A DNA stretch of 64,000 nt from Prosapia bicincta (Eukaryota > Arthropoda > Insecta > Hemiptera > Cercopidae): contig JBAIZL010000010.1 in assembly GCA_036971475.1 (NCBI GenBank), positions 12,218,026 through 12,282,025 of the forward strand, given 5' to 3'. Within the stretch, counting starts at the first letter, position 1, and each line of letters starts with the position of its first letter. The notes under the pieces were generated by a model, which did no database searches, was not told where the DNA came from, and saw nothing but the letters and a program-made list of their open reading frames with translations. Of the stretch, positions 42,066 through 56,000 are shown one piece after another. A program made the translations under genes and the position numbers.

Positions 42066-45000
42066 GAGCAGTCTGTGATGAGTTGTCCACACAAGTTAGT
42101 GCTGAATAGAGAGGTTGTTGAGCAGTCTGTGATGAGTTATCCACACAAGTTAGTGCTGAATAGAGAGGTTGTTGAGCAGTCTGTGATGAGTTATCCACAC
42201 AAGTTAGTGCTGAATAGAGAGGTTGTTGAGCAGTCTGTGATGAGTTATCCACACAAGCTAGTGCTGAATAGAGAACTTGTTGAGCAGTCAGTGATGAGTT
42301 GTTCACACACATTGATGCTGAATAGAAAACTTGTTGAGCAGTCTGTGATGAGTTGTGCACACAAGCTAGTGCTGGATAGAGAACTTGGTGAGCAGTCTGT
42401 GATGGGTTATCCACACAAATTAGTGCTGAATAGAGAACATGTTGAGTAGTCTGTGATGAGTTATCCACACAAGTTAGTGCTGAATAGAGAACTTGTTGAG
42501 CAGTCTGTGATGAGTTGTCCACACAAGTTAGTGCTCAATAGAGAACTTGTTCAGCAGCCTGTTATGAGTTATCCACACAAGTTAGTGCTGAATAGACAAC
42601 TTGTTGAGCAGTCTGTGATGACTTGTCACACAAGTTAGTGCTGAATACAGAACTTGTTGAGCAGCCTGTGATGAGTTGTCACACAAGTTAGTGCTGAATA
42701 CAGAACTAGTTGAGCAGCCTGTGATGAGTTGCCCACACAAGTTAGTGCTGAATAGACAACTTGTTGAGCAGTCTGTGATGACTTGTCCACACAAGTTAGT
42801 GCTGAATAGACAACTTGTTGAGCAGTCTGTGATGAGTTGTCAACACAAGTTAGTGCTGAATAGAGAACTTGTTGAGCAATCTGTGATGAGTTGTCCACAC
42901 AAGTTAGTGCTGAAAAGAGAACTGTTGAGCAGTCTGTGGTGAGATATCCACACAAGTTAGTGCTGAATAGAGAGGTTGTTGAGCAGTCTGTGATGAGTTA
43001 TTCACACAAGTTAGTGATGAATAGAACAACTTGTTGAGCAGTCAGTGATGAGTTATCCACACATGTCAGTGCTGCATAGAGAACTTGTTGAGCAGTCTGT
43101 GATGAGTTGTTCACACACATTGATGCTGAATAGAAAACTTGTTGAGCAGTCTGTGATGAGTTGTGCACACAAGCTAGTGCTGGATAGAGAACTTGGTGAG
43201 CAGTCTGTGATGGGTTATCCACACAAATTAGTGCTGAATAGAGAACTTGTTGAGCAGTCTGTGATGACTTGTCCACACAAGTTAGTGCTGAATAGAGAAC
43301 TTGTTGAGCAGTCTGTGATGACTTGTCCACACAAGTTAGTGCTCAATAGAGAACTTGTTGAGCAGCCTATTATGAGTTATCCACACAAGTTAGTGCTGAA
43401 TAGACAACTTGTTGAGCAGTCTGTGATGACTTGTCACACAAGTTAGTGCTGAATACAGAACTTGTTGAGCAGCCTGTGATCAGTTGTCCACACAAGTTAG
43501 TGCTCAATAGAGAACTTGTTGAGCAGCCTATTATGAGTTATCCACAAAAGTTAGTGCTGAATAGACAACTTGTTGAGCAGTCTGTGATGACTTGTCACAC
43601 AAGTTAGTGCTGAATATAGAACTTGTTGAGCAGCCTGTGATGAGTTGCCCACAGAAGTTAGTGCTGAATAGACAACTTGTTGAGCAGTCTGTGATGACTT
43701 GTCACACAAGTTAGTGCTGAATACAGAACTTGTTGAGCAGCCTGTGATCAGTTGTCCACACAAGTTAGTGCTCAATAGAGAACTTGTTGAGCAGCCTATT
43801 ATGAGTTATCCACACAAGTTAGTGCTGAATAGACAACTTGTTGAGCAGTCTGTGATGACTTGTCCACACAAGTTAGTGCTGAATAGACAACTTGTTGAGC
43901 AGTCTGTGATGACTTGTCCACACAAGTTAGTGCTGAATAGACAACTTGTTGAGCAGTCTGTGATGAGTTGTCCACACAAGTTAGTACTGAATAGAGAACT
44001 TGTTGAGTAGTCTGTGATGAGTTGTCCACATAAGTTAGCTAGGAATAGGGAACTTGTTGAGCAGTCTGTGATGAGTTGTCCACATAAGTTAGGGCTGAAT
44101 AGGGAACTTGTTGAGCAGTCTGTGATGAGTGGTTCACACAAGTTAATGCTGAATTGAACAACTTGTTGAGCAGTCAGTGATGAGTTATCCACTCATGTCA
44201 GTTCTGAATAGAGAACTTGTTGAGTTGTCCACACAAGTTAGTGCTAAATAGAGAACTTGTTGAGTATTCTGAGATGAGTTGTCCATACAAGTTAGTGCTG
44301 AATAGAGAACTTGTTGAGCAGTCTGTGATGACTTGTCACACAAGTTAGTGCTCAATAGAGAACTTGTTGAGCAGCCTATTATGAGTTATCCACACAAGTT
44401 AGTGCTGAATAGACAACTTGTTGAGCAGTCTGTGATGACTTGTCCACACAAGTTAGTGCTGAATAGAGAATTTGTCGAGCAGTCAGTTATGAGTTGTCCA
44501 CAGAAGTTAGTGCTGAATAGAGAACTTGTTGAGCAGTCTGTGATGAGTTGTCCACACAAGTTAGTGCTCAATAGAGAACTTGTTGAGCAGCCTATTATGA
44601 GTTATCCACACAAATTAGTGCTGAATAGAGAACATGTTGAGTAGTCTGTGATGAGTTGTCCACATAAGTTAGCTAGGAATAAGGAACTTGTTGAGCAGTC
44701 TGTGATGAGTTGTCCACATAAGTTAGGGCTGAATAGGGAACTTGTTGAGCAGTCTGTGATGAGTTGTCCACATAAGTTAGCTAGGAATAGGGAACTTGTT
44801 GAGCAGTCTGTGATGAGTTGTCCACATAAGTTAGGGCTGAATAGGGAACTTGTTGAGCAGTCTGTGATGAGTTGTCCACATAAGTTAGTGCTCAATAGAG
44901 AACTTGTTGAGCAGTCTGTCATGAGTTGTCCACATAAGTTAGCTAGGAATAGGGAACTTGTTGAGCAGTCTGTGATGAGTTGTCCACATAAGTTAGGGCT

Positions 45001-48000
45001 GAATAGGGAACTTGTTGAGCAGTCTGTGATGACTTGTCCACACAAGTTAGTGCTGAATACAGAACTTGTTGAGCAGCCTGTGATCAGTTGTCCACACAAG
45101 TTAGTGCTCAATAGAGAACTTGTTGAGCAGCCTATTATGAGTTATCCACACAAGTTAGTGCTTAATAGACAACTTGTTGAGCAGTCTGTGATGACTTGTC
45201 ACACAAGTTAGTGCTGAATATAGAACTTGTTGAGCAGCCTGTGATGAGTTGCCCACACAAGTTAGTGCTGAATAGACAACTTGTTGAGCAGTCTGTGATG
45301 ACTTGTCCACACAAGTTAGTGCTGAATAGAGAATTTGTTGAGCAGTCAGTTATGAGTTGTCCACAGAAGTTAGTGCTGAATAGAGAACTTGTTGAGCAGT
45401 CTGTGATGAGTTGTCCACACAAGTTAGTGCTCAATAGAGAACTTGTTGAGCAGCCTATTATGAGTTATCCACACAAATTAGTGCTGAATAGAGAACATGT
45501 TGAGTAGTCTGTGATGAGTTATCCACACAAGTTAGTGCTGAATAGAGAACTTGTTGAGCAGCCTGTGATGAGTTGCCCACACAAGTTAGTGCTGAATAGA
45601 CAACTTGTTGAGCAGTCTGTGATGACTTGTCCACACAAGTTAGTGCTGAATAGACAACTTGTTGAGCAGTCTGTGATGAGTTGTCCACATAAGTTAGCTA
45701 GGAATAGGGAACTTGTTGAGCAGTCTGTGATGAGTTGTCCACATATGTTAGGGCTGAATAGGGAACAGGTTGAGCAGTCTGTGATGAGTTGTCCACATAA
45801 GTTAGCTAGGAATAGGGAACTTGTTGAGCAGTCTGTGATGAGTTGTCCACATATGTTAGGGCTGAATAGGGAACAGGTTGAGCAGTCTGTGATGAGTTGT
45901 CCACATAAGTTAGTGCTCAATAGAGAACTTGTTGAGCAGTCTGTGATGAGTTGTCCACATAAGTTAGGGCTGAATAGGGAACTTGTTGAGCAGTCTGTGA
46001 TGAGTTGTCCACATAAGTTAGGGCTGAATAGGGAACTTGTTGAGCAGTCTGTGATGACTTGTCCACACAAGTTAGTGCTGAATAGAGAACTTGTTGAGCA
46101 GTCTGTGATGACTTGTCCACACAAGTTAGTGCTCAATAGAGAACTTGTTGAGCAGCCTATTATGAGTTATCCACACAAGTTAGTGCTGAATAGACAACTT
46201 GTTGAGCAGTCTGTGATGACTTGAAACACAAGTTAGTGCTGAATACAGAACTTGTTGAGCAGCCTGTGATCAGTTGTCCACACAAGTTAGTGCTCAATAG
46301 AGAACTTGTTGAGCAGCCTATTATGAGTTATCCACACAAGTTAGTGCTTAATAGACAACTTGTTGAGCAGTCTGTGATGACTTGTCACACAAGTTAGTGC
46401 TGAATATAGAACTTGTTGAGCAGCCTGTGATGAGTTGCCCACACAAGTTAGTGCTGAATAGACAACTTGTTGAGCAGTCTGTGATGACTTGTCCACACAA
46501 GTTAGTGCTGAATAGAGAATTTGTTGAGCAGTCAGTTATGAGTTGTCCACAGAAGTTAGTGCTGAATAGAGAACTTGTTGAGCAGTCTGTGATGAGTTGT
46601 CCACATAAGTTAGCTAGGAATAGGGAACTTGTTGAGCAGTCTGTGATGAGTTGTCCACATATGTTAGGGCTGAATAGGGAACAGGTTGAGCAGTCTGTGA
46701 TGAGTTGTCCACATAAGTTAGCTAGGAATAGGGAACTTGTTGAGCAGTCTGTGATGAGTTGTCAACATAAGTTAGGGCTGAATAGGGAACTTGTTGAGCA
46801 GTCTGTGATGAGTTGTCCACATAAGTTAGTGCTCAATAGAGAACTTGTTGAGCAGTCTGTCATGAGTTGTCCACATAAGTTAGCTAGGAATAGGGAACTT
46901 GTTGAGCAGTCTGTGATGAGTTGTCCATATAAGTTAGGGCTGAATAGGGAACTTGTTGAGCAGTCTGTGATGACTTGTCCACACAAGTTAGTGCTCAATA
47001 GAGAACTTGTTGAGCAGCTTATTATGAGTTATCCACACAAGTTAGTGCTGAATAGACAACTTGTTGAGCAGTCTGTGATGACTTGTCACACAAGTTAGTG
47101 CTGAATACAGAACTTGTTGAGCAGCCTGTGATCAGTTGTCCACACAAGTTAGTGCTCAATAGAGAACTTGTTGAGCAGCCTATTATGAGTTATCCACACA
47201 AGTTAGTGCTGAATAGACAACTTGTTGAGCAGTCTGTGATGACTTGTCCACACAAGTTAGTGCTGAATAGACAACTTGTTGAGCAGTCTGTGATGACTTG
47301 TCCACACAAGTTAGTGCTGAATAGACAACTTGTTGAGCAGTCTGTGATGAGTTGTCCACACAAGTTAGTACTGAATAGAGAACTTGTTGAGTAGTCTGTG
47401 ATGAGTTGTCCACATAAGTTAGCTAGGAATAGGGAACTTGTTGAGCAGTCTGTGATGAGTTGTCCACATAAGTTAGGGCTGAATAGGGAACTTGTTGAGC
47501 AGTCTGTGATGAGTGGTTCACACAAGTTAATGCTGAATTGAACAACTTGTTGAGCAGTCAGTGATGAGTTATCCACTCATGTCAGTTCTGAATAGAGAAC
47601 TTGTTGAGTTGTCCACACAAGTTAGTGCTAAATAGAGAACTTGTTGAGTATTCTGAGATGAGTTGTCCATACAAGTTAGTGCTGAATAGATAACGTGTTG
47701 AGCAGTCGGTGATGAGTGGTCCACACAAGCTAGTGCTGAATAGAGAACTTGTTGAGCAGTCTGTGATGAGTTATCCACACAAGTTAGTACTGAATAGAGA
47801 ACTTATTGAGCAGTTTGTGATGAGTTGTCCAAGCAAGTTAGTGCTGAATAGAGAATTTGTTGAGCAGTCAGTTATGAGTTGTCCACAGAAGTTATTGCTG
47901 AATAGAGAACTTGTTGAGCAGTCTGTGATGAGTTGTCCATACAAGTTAGTGCTGAATAGATAACGTGTTGAGCAGTCGGTGATGAGTGGTCCACACAAGC

Positions 48001-48285
48001 TAGTGCTGAATAGAGAACTTGTTGAGCAGTCTGTGATGAGTTATCCACACAAGTTAGTACTGAATAGAGAACTTATTGAGCAGTTTTTGATGAGTTGTCC
48101 AAGCAAGTTAGTGCTGAATAGAGAATTTGTTGAGCAGTCAGTTATGAGTTGTCCACAGAAGTTATTGCTGAATAGAGAACTTGTTGAGCAGTCTGTGATG
48201 AGTTATCCACACAAGTTAGTGCTGAATAGAGAACTTGTTGAGCAGTCAGTTAAGAGTTCTTCACACAAGCTGTGCTGAATAGAGT
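42066..48285. repeat. 54-bp minisatellite, about 115 copies (6.2 kb)
   Basis: The unit starts GAGCAGTCTGTGATGAGTTG and is 54 bp, a multiple of three, so several frames stay open on both strands (18-residue periods such as MSCPHKLVLNRELVEQSV on plus). Units with one base lost in TGTC(C)ACAC are 53 bp and break the frames. Variant classes are ordered: TAGCTAGGAATAGG and TAGGGCTGAATAGG alternate in 108-bp dimers at 44640-45010, 45680-46050 and 46600-46960. Higher-order copies include 43690-44306 and 47074-47690 (offset 3384 bp) and a 270-bp (5-unit) duplication starting at 47699 and 47969. No start, splice or codon evidence supports a protein. Confidence 0.97.
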
Positions 48286-48289
48286 AAAA

Positions 48290-49130
48290 TATTCAATCAA
48301 GACGTTTTCACAAAAAAATATTGATTTAAAAAAAATTAAGGTGAAAATCATATAAAGTATCAGGGAAAGTACTGAAAGAAAAGAGAAGAAAATCAACATT
48401 ATTTATGAAACTAAATAATTTAAAATTACTTATAGCTTCAAAACAAAATTCCTGTCTTATTAAAAATTGTTTTCTTTAAAGCGTGTTGAAGTTAATAGTG
48501 AAATAATAGAACTAATAAACATAAGAGCTTATACCAGTGTTAAACTTTAAAATGGAAGAATTATTTCATGACTAGAATATGGATCTAAAGAGGCACTCAA
48601 GAATACAATTAAAGGTATGAAATAAAGTGATTGCTCACACCCACTTGCACCAACCATCTGTGCTGTGTTGTAACAGCCTAAATAAACAAAATGTCTAAAT
48701 TTAGAATTAAGTACCTATTCACATATAATGTGGTAACAGACCGAATTCAGTCATGCTAAAAATAATTTTTTGTAAAATCATTCATTTTTCTCCTTTCTAG
48801 AATTAGCTCCCTTTGAAAGAAATATTTGAAGTATTTTTGTGATAACAATATAACATATAAAATAAAAAATGTCCCATATTCACATACGTAAAACTCAAAC
48901 AGAATCCACCTCAAAACTCTAAAAACATGTACAATATATATAACATCTAAATAAAAAATAAAACTGCAATGCAGAGGGAAAAAATAAAAAAACAAGAGGA
49001 ATACAAACAATAATACATTTATTGATAATCTATAATACAAAACAAACAAAAACATTAAAATAGAATAAAAAACAAATTCCTTACATTTACAAAGGTAAGC
49101 AATACTTCAAATAGGCTTACACATAAACTT
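48290..49130 (+). other. intergenic, nothing recognised
   Basis: AT-rich unique sequence. The open frame on the minus strand (48756-49055) is a low-complexity hydrophobic translation of A/T-rich DNA. Confidence 0.5.
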
Positions 49131-49154
49131 GACATTACAGCTTAGAAAACATTG

Positions 49155-51210
49155 TCCCGATAATTCGAAATAATAAATGTACGACTATTTCAGATTACCG
49201 GAACATACATGTACTATATGTATACCTATGATGTGAATACTGCTACATATATGCATATATGGTACATATTATAAAAGCAGGTATAGACTAATGTTAAGAG
49301 TACAGTTAGATAAGTACAGTACAGTAAACTAATTATTGAAAGAAAGCACTTACCAATTAAAACGTGTATTTTTTAATTGAAACAGGTTTTTATCATGTAC
49401 AATTTTTAAAAGGAACCATATAACACTTGAACAACACAGTTAATAAAATACTAATAAACTTACTGCTGTACTTACTCATTATAAATACATTACTTTTTTC
49501 GGAAACTTTATTTGTTACTAAATAAATCCAAAATTTTCTTGTGCTTCTGTTTGATGATTGCCTTTTCCACAGCCTTCTTTCTGATCTGAAGCAGTAGCAA
49601 GACTTGATAGTATGGTATGTGGTTTTCCGTTGCTCAGTCAATGCAATGGCTTTATTACTTCTTCTTCAGTATCTCCTGTTTCAGATCTTTCATCCCTTAG
49701 CATACTGTTGATAATCTCACTGTCTGTTTGTAAATTAGTATCATTTTCGTCCCTTCCACTTACCCATTCGCTCACGTCTTCTGAATTTAAATCTTGACCA
49801 TGTTTACAATCTGCAATTGTATCACTTAAATATTTTGGGGATTCAATCGATGGCCATAAATTTTTCCACGATTTTTGAATGAGTCCTCAGGTAACAGAGT
49901 TCCAGGTATCTGTTGAAGAAAACGCTACATCCTTTATTGTTAGTTTCTTCAATATTGCTGCGGTGTCATCAGTTTTTACTACAATATGATATACTTTAAT
50001 TTTATGTTCTGTATAACATTTTGATCCATTGGCTGTATTAGTGCAGTACAGTTGGATGGCATGAAGATTGTTGTGATATTACCATCATCGCTAACTAATT
50101 TGTGTAGATGTGCAGGCGCATTGTCTAGCTCAAGAAGTACTTTTTCAGTAAGGTTCATAGATCTGAGATGACTTCTTACTGATGAAAGAATTCATCATTC
50201 ATGGAACCATTCATTAAATAAAACTTGATCCATCCATCCTTTTTTCTAGGCTTTTTATAAAAGTGGCATTAAACAATCTTCGAGAGGTCTTGGTTTCTGT
50301 GATTTGCCAATGAGCAGTAGACGTAATTTGTGGCCTCCAGGCCTATTTGAGCAAGGCATAAATATTAATCAACCTTTGCTTATATTTTTCCTGGTGCAGT
50401 TTTCGTACTTGTTAACTAAAGTTTTGTTTGGTAAAGTTTTCCAAAATAAGACACTTTCATCTTGACTGTAAAACCTGATCAGAACACAAATTTAATTCAC
50501 TAACTTTTCCCATAAATTGTTGACGGAATATTCTATAGCATTCGGATTTTTAGAACAATTTTTCTCCCGTGATAGAAAGGCGCTGAATTCCGTGTCTCTT
50601 TTTGGAATTGTCAAGCCAATGATCACTGGCTTGAAACATTTCCTAATTGGGGTGGAGTTCAGAAAAACGAATCTCCCCTTTACCTGCAGTAATGGGCCAG
50701 ATATGGGGTTGTTTCACTATCGTTCTTGCAGAAACCATGTGTATAGAGCAGTTTCTACCAAAGCGTATTGACTCATTTTCATTGTTTTCCATTCACTGCT
50801 GTCTTGCTCCATAGAAGATATAAAACACCAAAATTTTTCTTTCTTTCTCGTTGTCACTGATTGTCGAATTTCCAATCCCGAAATCTTTTGCAAATTTTTT
50901 AGCAGATACCCTGGCATCTAGAATGTCGCACTTATCCGACAACAAAAGTTTTGTGTTTTCTTTCAAGAGAAGAAGACGCCTTTATAAAAATAAAAGTTTA
51001 ACACACTGCGATGATAAAAGGATTGTATCGTCTGCTTGCCGTAAATGTTGAAACTGTACTGTTGTAGGCTGACTAATCAAAAGGGATTGATACACTTAGG
51101 TCATTGTAAAGTAAACAAAACAATGTTGCCTTTCTTCTTTGAACCTCTCTTATAGCCATTTATTTATTTCTCATTTTGATATTTCTGAAAATCGTTTCGG
51201 ATTACCAGGC
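49155..51210 (-). pseudogene. Tigger/pogo-family transposase pseudogene
   Basis: Minus strand, reading from about 50990 down: KCDILDARVSAKKFAKDFGI and NSTISDN (first helix-turn-helix), SQYALVETALYTWFLQER then ISGPLLQVKG (CENP-B-like DNA-binding domain). GGHKLRLLLIGKSQKPRPL follows at about 50280-50340 (DDE domain), then a W-x-SVT...KSWKNLWPS C-terminal region near 49860-49930. Frameshifts separate the parts. Possible outer ends are TCCCGATAATTCG near 49155 and TTTCGGATTACC near 51196. Pogo/Tigger elements move by cut and paste at TA sites. This copy is inactive. Confidence 0.85.
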
Positions 51211-52414
51211 AATGAATGGCCGGGCAAAGTCCAATGCTTTTACTTCAATTACACCATGCAAAATAATTAGAAAGAGACACATGAAAGAGAATTTCTTTTC
51301 ATCAAGCACATACATACTAAACTGTAAGGACTAATTTTATACTGGGCAAATAGCATAGCGTTTAAACAATTACATATAAAAAATTAAAAACACTAGACTT
51401 GTTTTTGCTAGCACTAAATAATAAAAACAGATTGCAACATAAAGATCAACTACAACTTATATATAATACACATTAAAGATTTTTTCAAAATACTGGGGTG
51501 ACATGAAAGAAAACAAATGCAGTATACCGGAAAACAAATACAGTATATCAGAAAAAAAAATAAAAAAAAAATTATATACTACATAACAAGCATTATAAAT
51601 TTGCAGTTTTTGTGTCGTACATCTTGAGGATTTTTTAAATTACTACTTTTCTTGTCTGTGACTCTCAGCATTGAACAATAAACTGACCTATAGTGAAACG
51701 TGTCTGCAAATAAGTAGTTTTTGTACAAAATGGTACCAAAAGTAGCAATATAAATTATTTGGCCTCACAACGTGTTATACAAAAAACCTACTGCTACTTA
51801 TGTTTTAATCACCGCTACTTACCATTACCAATGCAGACACTGATGTAGGTAAATACAGAGAAGGTTTACAGTTCTGTCAGTAGCTTTAATTGATATGATC
51901 TCATCTGTTATCACCATTTAGGTTTATGATTTTTGTCTTTTTTAGGGATCAATGAAGATGTTGCGTTTCATTGATTGTAAAGGGCGTAAATTGGATTGTT
52001 ATGAAAAATATCATTAAGTTTGAGGGCGTAAAGATCTTTGGCTTGAGATATAGGGATGGGTTATGGCTCATTTGTGCCAGCACCACGAACCAGAGGACAT
52101 AGTCTGTTTTGAGATCTCAACCCGACACACTAAAGTCTAGGAAGGATAGGTGGAGCAAAAAGGACTAAACAAAGGCCTATGAGTTTTTTTATTTTACAAT
52201 TTTATGAAAATCACCAGTACAATTATTATCACATAGGTCTAGAGCAACTTATTGATCTCCTGGTATTACAGCCTTGTGAGCAATGATAATGATGGGTTTT
52301 TCACCAAGCATTACTAATCCGAGAGATTATCGTAATCAGCTTTTACAAAATATGATCACTGAACTTGAAACAGTTTTTCATAGAATGCTAATGCAAATGA
52401 TAATTACTGGTACT
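51210..52414 (+). other. intergenic, nothing recognised
   Basis: AT-rich sequence. No coding signal. Confidence 0.5.
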
Positions 52415-52916
52415 GGTTACTATACAGATAATAACCAGGTGGTTACTATACAGATGATAACCAGGCGGTTACTATACAGATGATAACCAGGTGGTTACTA
52501 TACAGATGATAACCAGGTGGTTACTATACAGATGATAACCAGGTGGTTACTATACAGGTGATATCCAGGTGGTTACTATACAAATGACAACCAGGTGATT
52601 ACTATACAAATGACAACCAGGCATTTACTATACAAAGGATGAACAGGTGGTTACTATACAGGTGATATCCAGGTGGTTACTATACAGATGATAACCAAGT
52701 GGTTACTATACAGGTGATATCCAGGTGGTTACTATACAGAGTATAACCAGGTGGTTACTGTACAAATGACAACCAGGTGGTTACTACAAATGACAACCAG
52801 GCGGTTACTATACAGAGGATAACCAGGTGGTTACTATACAGGTGATATCCAGGTGGTTACTATACAGATGATAACCAGGTGGTTACTATACAGATGATAA
52901 CCAGGTGGTTACTATA
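52415..52916. repeat. 26-bp tandem repeat, about 19 copies
   Basis: The unit GGTTACTATACAGATGATAA plus CCAGGT repeats with point differences (ACAAATGACAACC, ACAGGTGATATCC). The variant units recur in blocks, suggesting multi-unit duplications. Confidence 0.95.
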
Positions 52917-55805
52917 TAATTTTGTATCCAATGATAACCAGAATGAGCAATGATCACCAGAACTCTTGAGGATTACTAGTATTGGGATAATTTTGTAACC
53001 AATGATGACCTAGACACGTGCATCTACAAAAATGTAGACAGACGTTGATGACTAATCTTAAAAGTACTCTAGTGAGCGGTGGTAGTGATAAGTTTTGTTT
53101 AACCCTCTACTATCGGCCCCCACATGCAAAGTGATGACTAGGAGAGGGCTGTTTACACATTCAGTGATGGGAGACATTTTTTGGTTGTAGTAAGTTGACA
53201 AATAATTTGGAATTAATCTCCCCCTGGAAAGAAGAAGATTAAGAAAAGTAGGAGTGGACATAATGGTCCCCTGATTCGCTCATAATTATGTCTTTATACC
53301 AACTTTTTTTATACTTCACTGCGAGCTAAATATAATTTTTTACAATATCTGTTGTTTTATTTATCATACTATCTTTAATCTTATTTTTCAGATGATGATT
53401 GCCAATTGCTTTTTGGCCTAAAAAAATAGCTACAGTTTGTAACAACTGGATTAGGTTGCTTTTGATTCCTAGATTTTACACCTATATAAATAACTTTACC
53501 AATAGTAGTAATACTTTTATAAAAATTATCTTTTGCTAGATGCTTTTATTTCTTAAACTTTCGCACACACACACACAACCACACAAATATTGTCTGTCTA
53601 TATATCAATTAATGCACATGTCTGACTATAATATATATATATATATATATTAAGCCTAATATTAAGAAATAAGGAAAGTTATTCTTCATTTATGCTAGTG
53701 AAGTTTTTAATTAAAGTGTTATTTATTTTAAATTTAATTTAGTGATATTTATTAGAAGTTAAAACAAATTAAGAGTTTGCTTGGGATATATTTTTAGAGT
53801 TAAAAAAATAGTCACAGCCGAAATAGCTGTAATAATCAATAGTGTACAGTATTTTGCAAAAATGTGAAACTGTAGCTTGTTCTATAGAGGTAAAAGGTTC
53901 TATAACTGCAAAATCATTTTCCACAGTTGTTATCTAATCAGTTATTGGTAGTAAAATGTCAAAACTATCTTACATTAAAAGATATAACCTTTAAGTAACT
54001 TACAAATATAAATAGTATCATTTAATACCTTTGTAGCCAGGTGGCTCCTATCAGGATGAAATGAAACGTTGCAATTTCTTTTTTTAAACTCAGTGGGCTC
54101 AAGCCCTTCAAGCCCACATAGCTTCTTCCTTCAAGCTCTTGTAATTCTGCAGTTTGTTTTAAATAAAGTAAGTTTTTGTTAAAAAAAGAATAGTAAAAGA
54201 TGTTTAGATTGATTGATATAATTCTTTTTACCAATTATCTTTTAATGCAAGTTAATACAAGAAGCCTTTAATTTAACAACAGGTTTTATGTCTTTAATAC
54301 AAGACAATTTTTAAGAATAAAATTCTTGACTTTTAATCACCACCTTTAAAGAAAGTTTGTTTAGGGCCAGTTTTTAATTAATAAATATAGTGGGGTAAAT
54401 AAGCCACATAATAAAAATGTAGTGCATAATAATTCATTGATTTTTATTATGTTTTATATAATGTTAGTATTTTATAAATAGTAAGTTATGTTGTATAGTT
54501 GTTTAATTAAAATTGAGCTCTTAAAAAAGAATTTCGGAAAGAAATTCGAAACGTTAAGTGTTTTCAAAAAGCAAAATTGTCTTGATCTGTCACTAACCTA
54601 TATATAAAAAAATTAATAGTTATTAACAGACATTAAATAAAAATATTAATTTTTATTGAAATTAATTAAACCTAACTAAGTTATATTAGGAGCTATTTAA
54701 ATATTTCAAAATGAAAATAAAACATTTATGTATATATTAAAAATTAAAACATATTCAAGATTATTGTGATCATAATAAAATTATATAACTAATGTTATAT
54801 GTGACCTGGATGTATCCTTATAAATACACCTCTCTGCAAAATTTTTTAGGTTTTTATGCTTTCATGTTGGCTTAAAGAATTTTCATTGCTGAATCCAAAT
54901 ATGGAGTCTGCTTTCATCTATTGCGTATAGTTTTCATACAATTTTCCATGATTATTATAATATTTTTAAAAGTTATTTCAATTATAGATTCCTATATGAT
55001 GGCACATTTACATCATAAGTAGTTGGGAGTTGGTGTCACTGATCAACAAACATTCGTGTCTATTCAGATTTTAATCATGCCAATAGTTCAACTTTATGAT
55101 GAATATCATCAAAGGAGAAAGAATCTGACTCCTAAATTTCCAACTCTAGGCAAAACTCAAGGTTTAAATTTTTATAACAGGCATCTGATTTATTTCACGA
55201 CTTGAAGCAAAATATCTCCTATCACCTTATTTGCTTGGTATAGCCATTAGGAAAACATTCTTCTGCCTTATTTAGACGAGACAGGCTTTACTGTAGTAAC
55301 AAGTAGGGTATGATGGGATTTGCTTGGAAGTCTTGAAGGAATCCTTTTACCCAATGGAAACTTATACTTGTCCACTGTTGGAAAAAACACTGTTGCAAAA
55401 TATTCAATGATTTAAAAGCGAATGGAATGTTAATTTGGATAACAGGATGGCTATACGAAAATGTCAAAATCTCCAGAGACAAGGCCTAGACAACAACTAC
55501 TTGGCCTGCTGGACTAAATCTAACAGTTTTGTAAAAGAATATTTTCATTGAATGTCTTGTACAATGTTACTTCCTCCTCTTTGAATATTATATTTAAAAA
55601 AAATTCAATTCAACTGTGAAATATCCTGACATGTTAAAAACATCCAGCTACATATTTGTAATCAGCTTTGAAATAAAACCTATCATTTTCCAAAAACATC
55701 ATTTGAAAAATATTAATGGAAGGGGGTGTTATTAATGTAGAACTATTTTTATAATTTGTCTGTTACGTTGTAAATAAAATAAATTTAAATATTTTTTAAA
55801 ATTTT
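52917..55805 (+). other. intergenic, nothing recognised
   Basis: AT-rich, with a short (TA)n at 53631-53650 and a (CA)n near 53565-53577. No coding exon seen. Confidence 0.5.
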
Positions 55806-55809
55806 AATA

Positions 55810-56000
55810 AAAACATCATTGGTTGGGTTGTGTTTTTTTATGTCTTTTATGTATCTTTTGGTGAAGTTTGTCCCTGTTTGTCCTATCTAAAAGCTAGGGC
55901 AGTCATTATATGTGATCTTGAATACTCCTGCCCTGTCGTGGTTGTTCTGCAGTCTTTTGGTTGTGTTGTATGATTTAAAGGCAAATTTAAAAAAACAAGT
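55810..56000 (-). pseudogene. Penelope-like GIY-YIG endonuclease fragment
   Basis: Minus strand: YNTTKRLQNNHDRAGVFKIT, then YNDC, a stop where the family has a tyrosine (F-stop-IGQTG), then IGQTGTNFTKRYIKDI. This is the GVYKI...C...YIGQTG-x-F-x2-R core of Penelope-type GIY-YIG nucleases. The in-frame stop falls in the YIG motif itself. The sequence differs from the other copies in the window, so it is another family. Confidence 0.75.

Noticed and set aside
42120..48220. Many TTATCCACA words, identical to a bacterial DnaA box
   Set aside because: They are part of the minisatellite unit in an animal genome with spliced genes; coincidence.
42066..48285. Long open frames on both strands with 18-residue repeats, as a repetitive protein
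   Set aside because: Frames stay open only because the unit is 54 bp. They break at 53-bp units and exist in several frames and both strands equally, with no splice or start context.
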